Below, piece after piece: positions 23,167 to 27,731 of a stretch of 27,731 nucleotides of DNA (within the stretch, counting starts at the first letter, position 1; each line of letters opens with the position of its first letter). A model generated the notes under the pieces. It did not search any database. It was not told the DNA's origin and worked only from the letters and a program-made list of their open reading frames with translations. Origin of the DNA: an uncultured Actinomycetes bacterium (GTDB lineage: Bacteria; Actinomycetota; Actinomycetes; Nanopelagicales; Nanopelagicaceae); NCBI GenBank assembly GCA_903899145.1, contig CAIUHY010000021.1, positions 1 through 27,731 of the forward strand. Reading direction: 5' to 3'. Made by a program: the position numbers and the translations under genes.

Positions 23167-25122
23167 TTGGCTGAGAAATCTTATGACGCCAGTGCCATCA
23201 CGGTTCTTGAAGGTTTAGATGCTGTTCGCAAACGTCCAGGAATGTATATCGGTTCTACTGGTGAACGTGGACTACATCATCTTGTTTATGAAGTTGTAGA
23301 TAACTCAGTAGATGAAGCGCTCGCTGGTTACTGCGATGAAATTAATGTCACTCTGATGCCAGATGGTGCTGTAAGAGTTGTTGATAATGGCCGTGGAATT
23401 CCTGTTGACCTACACCCTATTGAAAAACGCCCAGCACTTGAAATTGTTCTTACAGTTCTCCACGCAGGTGGAAAGTTCGGTGATAGCGGATATTCAGTTT
23501 CTGGCGGTCTTCATGGTGTTGGTATCTCTGTTGTGAATGCACTGTCAACTGATTTGGCTGTTGAAGTAAAACGCGATGGCGCACATTGGTATCAAGAGTA
23601 CAAACTGGGTGTTCCGCAAGCGCCAGTCCGTAAGGGAGAACCAACAACCCAAACAGGAACTACCACCACTTTCTGGCCATCAGTTGAAATTTTCGAAACT
23701 ACAGATTTTTCCTACGAAACACTCTCTGCGCGTTTTCGAGAAATGGCATTTTTAAATAAAGGTTTAAAGATTACTTTGGCAGATGACCGTGCTGGCCACG
23801 TCGATGAAAAGGGTAACCAGCTTTCATCTATTTATTATTACGAAGGCGGAATTGTTGACTTCGTTCATCACCTTAATCTCTCAAAAGGCGAACAACATAA
23901 AACAGTTATTTATTTAGCAGCTGAAGATCAAAGGGCAAAGATGTCACTTGAAATCGCTATGCAGTGGAATACAGGGTTTTCTGAATCTGTATATACATTC
24001 GCTAACACCATTAACACCCAAGAGGGTGGAACTCACGAAGAAGGCTTTAGAACCTCTCTTACATCGATTGTAAATAAGTTTGGTGAAGAGTGGGGATTTA
24101 TCCGCAAGAAGGAAGACCGCCTCACGGGAGATGATGTGCGCGAAGGACTTACCGCAATCGTCTCGATTAAAATTGGGGAACCTCAATTTGAAGGACAAAC
24201 AAAAACAAAGCTTGGTAATACTGAAGCAAAGTCATTCACACAAAAAGCAATGAATGACGCACTCACCACATGGTTTGAAAAAAATCCTGGTGAAGGAAAA
24301 GATATCGTTAGAAAGAGCATCGATGCTGCCGCAGCTCGTGTTGCAGCCCGCAAAGCACGCGATTTAAGTCGTTCACGTAAGGGATTACTTGAAGGACGTG
24401 GAATGCCAGGAAAGCTTGCAGATTGTCAGTGGACTGAACCAGAAAAATGTGAGCTTTATATTGTCGAAGGTGATTCTGCTGGCGGTTCAACTAAGGGTGG
24501 ACGTGATTCACGTTATCAAGCAGTATTGCCGATCCGCGGAAAGATTTTGAATGTTGAAAAGGCGCGTATTGATCGCGTACTTCAAAACAACGAAGTCCAA
24601 GCACTCATTACTGCACTTGGCACAGGTATTCATGATGAATTTGATGTTGCAAAGCTTCGTTATCACAAAATTATTTTGATGGCAGATGCTGACGTTGATG
24701 GCCAACATATCCGAACACTGCTTCTTACTTTGCTCTTCCGTTTTATGCGTCCTCTTATTGAAAATGGTTTTGTATATTTGGCACAGCCTCCGCTATACAA
24801 ACTTAAGTGGGGCGGAAAAGAACCTGTTCAGTATGCATTTAGTGACCGCGAGCGAGATGGCTTTATCAAGATTGGTTTAGAGGCAGGAAAGCGTTTGCCC
24901 AAGGAAGATGGAATCCAGCGCTTCAAAGGATTGGGCGAAATGCCTGCAAAAGAACTATGGGATACAACAATGGACCCATCACACCGTGTTTTAATCAAAG
25001 TAACGATTGATGATGCAGCAGCAGCCGATGATCTGTTCTCAGTCCTTATGGGCGAAGACGTTGAACTGCGCCGTAATTTTATTCAACGTAATGCTAAAGA
25101 TGTTAGGTTCCTTGATATCTAA
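23167..25122 (+). CDS. gyrB: DNA gyrase subunit B
   Basis: This 651-residue ATPase/TOPRIM subunit of gyrase introduces negative supercoils with GyrA. The GHKL ATPase has EVVDNSVDEALAGY with the catalytic Glu, VVDNGRGIPVDLHP, and GGLHGVGISVVNALS. The TOPRIM domain has EGDSAGGS, PIRGKILNVEKA and MADADVDGQHIRTLLL. RFKGLGEMPAKELWDTTMDP is near the end. The start is a TTG at 23167, 6 bases after AAGGAG. The next in-frame ATG lies inside the GMYIGST motif, so TTG must be right or very near it. The stop overlaps the gyrA ATG by one base (TAATG). Confidence 0.97.
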   Translation: MAEKSYDASAITVLEGLDAVRKRPGMYIGSTGERGLHHLVYEVVDNSVDEALAGYCDEINVTLMPDGAVRVVDNGRGIPVDLHPIEKRPALEIVLTVLHAGGKFGDSGYSVSGGLHGVGISVVNALSTDLAVEVKRDGAHWYQEYKLGVPQAPVRKGEPTTQTGTTTTFWPSVEIFETTDFSYETLSARFREMAFLNKGLKITLADDRAGHVDEKGNQLSSIYYYEGGIVDFVHHLNLSKGEQHKTVIYLAAEDQRAKMSLEIAMQWNTGFSESVYTFANTINTQEGGTHEEGFRTSLTSIVNKFGEEWGFIRKKEDRLTGDDVREGLTAIVSIKIGEPQFEGQTKTKLGNTEAKSFTQKAMNDALTTWFEKNPGEGKDIVRKSIDAAAARVAARKARDLSRSRKGLLEGRGMPGKLADCQWTEPEKCELYIVEGDSAGGSTKGGRDSRYQAVLPIRGKILNVEKARIDRVLQNNEVQALITALGTGIHDEFDVAKLRYHKIILMADADVDGQHIRTLLLTLLFRFMRPLIENGFVYLAQPPLYKLKWGGKEPVQYAFSDRERDGFIKIGLEAGKRLPKEDGIQRFKGLGEMPAKELWDTTMDPSHRVLIKVTIDDAAAADDLFSVLMGEDVELRRNFIQRNAKDVRFLDI

Positions 25123-27608
25123 TGGACGATAGATTCCAAGAAGGCATGGCTACTGAGAAAGTTGAATCAGTAGACCTGCAAGTAGAGATGGCAAGAAGCT
25201 ATCTTGATTACGCGATGTCAGTCATTGTTGGCCGAGCGCTCCCAGATGTTCGTGATGGTTTAAAGCCGGTTCACCGCCGTGTCCTTTATGCAATGTTTGA
25301 TGCTGGTTACAGGCCAGATAAGGGTTATTACAAATCTTCTCGTATCGTCGGTGATGTCATGGGTAATTACCATCCGCATGGTGACACGGCGATTTATGAC
25401 GCGGTTGTGCGTTTAGCTCAGTTCTGGTCACTTCGTTATCCGCTCATTGATGGAAACGGAAACTTTGGTTCACCTGGCAATGATCCAGCAGCAGCAATGC
25501 GTTATACAGAAGCACGTCTTGATCCACTGGCGATGGAGATGATGCGAGATATTGATGAAGACACGGTTGATTTTATTTCTAACTATGACGGACGATCACA
25601 AGAGCCAACTGTTCTTCCTAGCAGATTTCCTAACCTCATTGTTAATGGTTCTGCCGGTATTGCTGTGGGAATGGCAACAAATATCCCTCCGCATAATCTT
25701 CGCGAAATTATCGAAGCAACATCATGGGCACTTGAAAATCCAGATGCCACACCTGAAGTAACTTTAGAAAAACTTCTCACAATTGTTAAAGGTCCAGATT
25801 TCCCAACAAAGGGATTAATTGTTGGTCGCCAAGGTATTGAAGATGCATATCGAACCGGACGCGGATCAGTCATTATGCGCGCAGTTGTTGAGATTGAAGA
25901 GATCAATAAGCGCACATGTCTTGTTGTGACAGAACTTCCCTACCAAGTAAACCCAGATAACTTAGCACTGAAAATTGCTGAGCTTGTTAAAGATGGCAAG
26001 ATCAAAGGAATCGCAGATGTGCGCGATGAAGGCAACGAGCGCTTGGGACAGCGCCTAGTAATTGTTCTTCGCAACGATGCAACACCGAAAGTTATTTTAA
26101 ATAATCTTTATAAGCACACACAACTACAGGATTCATTCGGTGCAAATATGTTGGCACTGGTGGATGGCGTCCCTAGAACTCTTCGTCTTGATGAATTTAT
26201 TCGTTACTACATCGATCACCAGGTTGAAGTTATTGTCCGTCGCACTAAATACCGGTTAGTTGAACGTGAAAAGCGCGCACACATCCTTCAAGGTTACTTG
26301 AAAGCACTCGATGCACTCGATGCCGTAATCGCATTAATCCGAGCAAGTAAGACACCTGAAGAGGCACGCACAGGACTCATGAAGCTCCTTGATGTTGATG
26401 AGATACAGGCAAATGCAATTTTGGATATGCAGCTTCGCCGTATTGCTGCTCTTGAACGCCAGAAGATCAATGATGAATATGACGGGCTGATGGCAGAAAT
26501 TGTTCTTCTTAATGAAATTCTTGGCAGTGAATTAAAGCAGCGCCAGATTATTAAAGATGAATTACAAGAACTTGGTGAGAAATATGGCGATGATCGCCGC
26601 ACACAGATTGTTCTAGCCGAATCGGATTTATCTGTTGAAGACCTTATTCCAGACCAAGATGTTGTTCTTACGATCACTAGAAGTGGTTATGCCAAGCGTA
26701 CAAAGGCTGATTTATACCGGGCCCAACGAAGGGGCGGTAAAGGTGTTAAGGGCGCAGCACTGAAGCAAGATGACATCGTTGATCATTTCTTTATCGCAAG
26801 CACGCACGATTGGTTGTTGTTCTTTACAAATAAAGGTCGCGTATATCGTGCCAAGGTGCACGAACTTCCAGATGCAGGCCGTGATGCAAGGGGCCAGCAT
26901 GTAGCAAATCTTTTGGCCTTTAAACCCGATGAAACTATTGCGCAAGTAATTGCTATTCGTGATTACAACGAGGGTTCATATCTTGTCATTGCCACACAGT
27001 CTGGAATGGTGAAGAAGTCACCACTTGGGGAATATGACTCACCACGTTCTGGCGGACTTATTGCTATTAATCTTAAAGACAACGATGAAGTTGTCTCTGC
27101 AGCTCTTGTCACAGCCAAAGATGAACTTCTTCTTGTTTCACGCAAGGGGATGTCGCTTCGTTTCTCATCGAGTGATGAATCAATCCGCGCGATGGGTAGA
27201 AGCACATCGGGTGTTATTGGAATGAAATTTAGAGTTGGCGATCAACTACTTACAATGGCTGCGATTAACGGCGCATCAGATGATCAATTTGTTTTCACAG
27301 CAACAGATGGCGGTTATGCAAAGCGCACTCCACTTGCTGAGTATCGTGAACAAGCACGTGGTGGTATCGGTGTGAAAGCAGCAAAGATTGATGAAGATTC
27401 AAGAGGCGTGTTAGTGGGAGCGATGATCGTCCAACCAACTGATGAAATTCTTGCAATTACATCTAGTGGCGTTGTTATGCGCACGCCAGTGAGTGAAATT
27501 CGTGAAACTAGTAGAGATACTTTGGGAGTTCGCTTGGTCAATCTTCATGGCGGAACATCGGTTGTCTCCATTACACAGGTAAAGGATGCAATCACCGAAG
27601 AAAACTGA
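25122..27608 (+). CDS. gyrA: DNA gyrase subunit A
   Basis: The 828-residue breakage-reunion subunit has the catalytic Tyr128 in AAAMRYTEARL. The quinolone-determining region is GNYHPHGDTAIYDAV, with Thr89 at the E. coli Ser83 position and Asp93 at the Asp87 position. The C-terminal DNA-wrapping beta-pinwheel begins after about residue 510 and carries the intact GyrA box QRRGGKG, which marks it as gyrase rather than topoisomerase IV. I use ATG 25122, coupled to gyrB; Met9 (MATEKVESV) is an alternative. The DUF3566 gene that often follows gyrA in actinobacteria is absent, and a tRNA comes next. Confidence 0.98.
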   Translation: MDDRFQEGMATEKVESVDLQVEMARSYLDYAMSVIVGRALPDVRDGLKPVHRRVLYAMFDAGYRPDKGYYKSSRIVGDVMGNYHPHGDTAIYDAVVRLAQFWSLRYPLIDGNGNFGSPGNDPAAAMRYTEARLDPLAMEMMRDIDEDTVDFISNYDGRSQEPTVLPSRFPNLIVNGSAGIAVGMATNIPPHNLREIIEATSWALENPDATPEVTLEKLLTIVKGPDFPTKGLIVGRQGIEDAYRTGRGSVIMRAVVEIEEINKRTCLVVTELPYQVNPDNLALKIAELVKDGKIKGIADVRDEGNERLGQRLVIVLRNDATPKVILNNLYKHTQLQDSFGANMLALVDGVPRTLRLDEFIRYYIDHQVEVIVRRTKYRLVEREKRAHILQGYLKALDALDAVIALIRASKTPEEARTGLMKLLDVDEIQANAILDMQLRRIAALERQKINDEYDGLMAEIVLLNEILGSELKQRQIIKDELQELGEKYGDDRRTQIVLAESDLSVEDLIPDQDVVLTITRSGYAKRTKADLYRAQRRGGKGVKGAALKQDDIVDHFFIASTHDWLLFFTNKGRVYRAKVHELPDAGRDARGQHVANLLAFKPDETIAQVIAIRDYNEGSYLVIATQSGMVKKSPLGEYDSPRSGGLIAINLKDNDEVVSAALVTAKDELLLVSRKGMSLRFSSSDESIRAMGRSTSGVIGMKFRVGDQLLTMAAINGASDDQFVFTATDGGYAKRTPLAEYREQARGGIGVKAAKIDEDSRGVLVGAMIVQPTDEILAITSSGVVMRTPVSEIRETSRDTLGVRLVNLHGGTSVVSITQVKDAITEEN

Positions 27609-27618
27609 AGAGATTTTG

Positions 27619-27643
27619 GGCTAATCCCCTTAGTCGGGTAGCC
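27619..27643 (+). terminator. Possible weak hairpin terminator after gyrA
   Basis: GGCTA (27619–27623) pairs with TAGCC (27639–27643), and CCC/GGG can pair inside it with a small bulge. No run of T follows, so it is not a standard intrinsic terminator. It may be a processing or weak stop signal between gyrA and the tRNA. Confidence 0.25.
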
Positions 27644-27695
27644 TTCACCACTCATCATTTCTTAGTTTCTAGCCTCTAGATCTCTTGGAAATAAT

Positions 27696-27731
27696 GGGCC
27701 TGTAGCTCAGCCTGGTTAGAGCGCTTCCCTG
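27696..27731 (+). tRNA. tRNA-Ile (GAT) 5' half, cut by window end
   Basis: The 36 bases read as a 7-base acceptor strand, TA, a D-arm with GCTC/GAGC and AGCCTGGTTA loop, a linker base, the CTTCC anticodon strand, and CT followed by G as the first anticodon base. A tRNA with anticodon starting in G just after gyrA fits tRNA-Ile(GAT), which in many actinobacteria is followed by tRNA-Ala. The full anticodon is outside the window, so the isotype is inferred from context and the 5' sequence. Confidence 0.85.

Noticed and set aside
25386..25400. Thr89 in the GyrA quinolone region as a resistance mutation
   Set aside because: Thr can replace Ser at this site in naturally susceptible lineages and Asp93 is intact, so nothing can be concluded.
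26294..26677. 127-codon minus-strand frame inside gyrA
   Set aside because: Ser/Arg-rich antisense shadow of a conserved gyrA region.
1..27731. Mobile elements, CRISPR arrays, long direct repeats
   Set aside because: None seen: no transposase or integrase gene, no regularly spaced repeats, and base composition looks even throughout.

Overview
The window is the replication-origin region of an actinobacterial chromosome. The order rpmH–dnaA–dnaN–recF–dciA–gyrB–gyrA–tRNA-Ile to the right, and rnpA–yidD–yidC–jag–rsmG–parA–parB to the left, is the classic oriC neighbourhood. Flanking genes seen mainly in Actinobacteria (a CwlM-like pseudo-amidase, DUF6049, DUF5318, a GT87 mannosyltransferase next to a bifunctional PBP and rpsF) place it in that phylum. 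The DNA is AT-rich for the phylum (clearly under 50% GC by eye, not computed) and very tightly packed, with 1- or 4-base stop/start overlaps and no gap over 300 bases. That fits a small-genome planktonic actinobacterium such as the freshwater acI/Nanopelagicales group. This placement is inference from gene content and style, not a database match.

Layout. Positions 1–3921 (minus strand) hold a partial rpsF, a GT87 membrane glycosyltransferase, a class A PBP and a DUF5318 zinc-ribbon protein. Positions 3964–5265 (plus) hold an MFS transporter whose 3' end overlaps the convergent CCA-adding enzyme gene (5230–6669, minus). Positions 6716–12434 (plus) run NUDIX hydrolase – DUF6049 – murJ – trxB – trxA – cwlM-like, followed by a PLP aminotransferase (12473–13753) that abuts the convergent parB. 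Positions 13754–18336 (minus) form the parB–parA–rsmG–jag–yidC–yidD–rnpA–rpmH run, read in the direction of the leftward fork. From 18607 to the end, dnaA, dnaN, recF, dciA, gyrB, gyrA and a partial tRNA-Ile are read in the direction of the rightward fork.

Functional themes. The origin has DnaA boxes on both sides of dnaA. The dnaA–dnaN gap also carries a box, GC-rich spacer, DnaA-trio and AT-rich tract in the order of the Bacillus basal unwinding system. One near-perfect parS lies in the first codons of rsmG, beside parAB. Cell-wall genes cluster to the left: the PBP, a lipid-linked mannosyltransferase, the lipid II flippase MurJ, and a CwlM-like protein that has lost amidase metal ligands but keeps a Thr-Gly-Thr tail like the one phosphorylated in mycobacterial CwlM. 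Several genes without a Shine-Dalgarno have a TANNNT -10 hexamer placed so that transcription would begin at the start codon, which suggests frequent leaderless mRNAs.

Nothing here looks like a mobile element, CRISPR array or defence island. All recognised genes appear intact apart from the two cut by the window edges.
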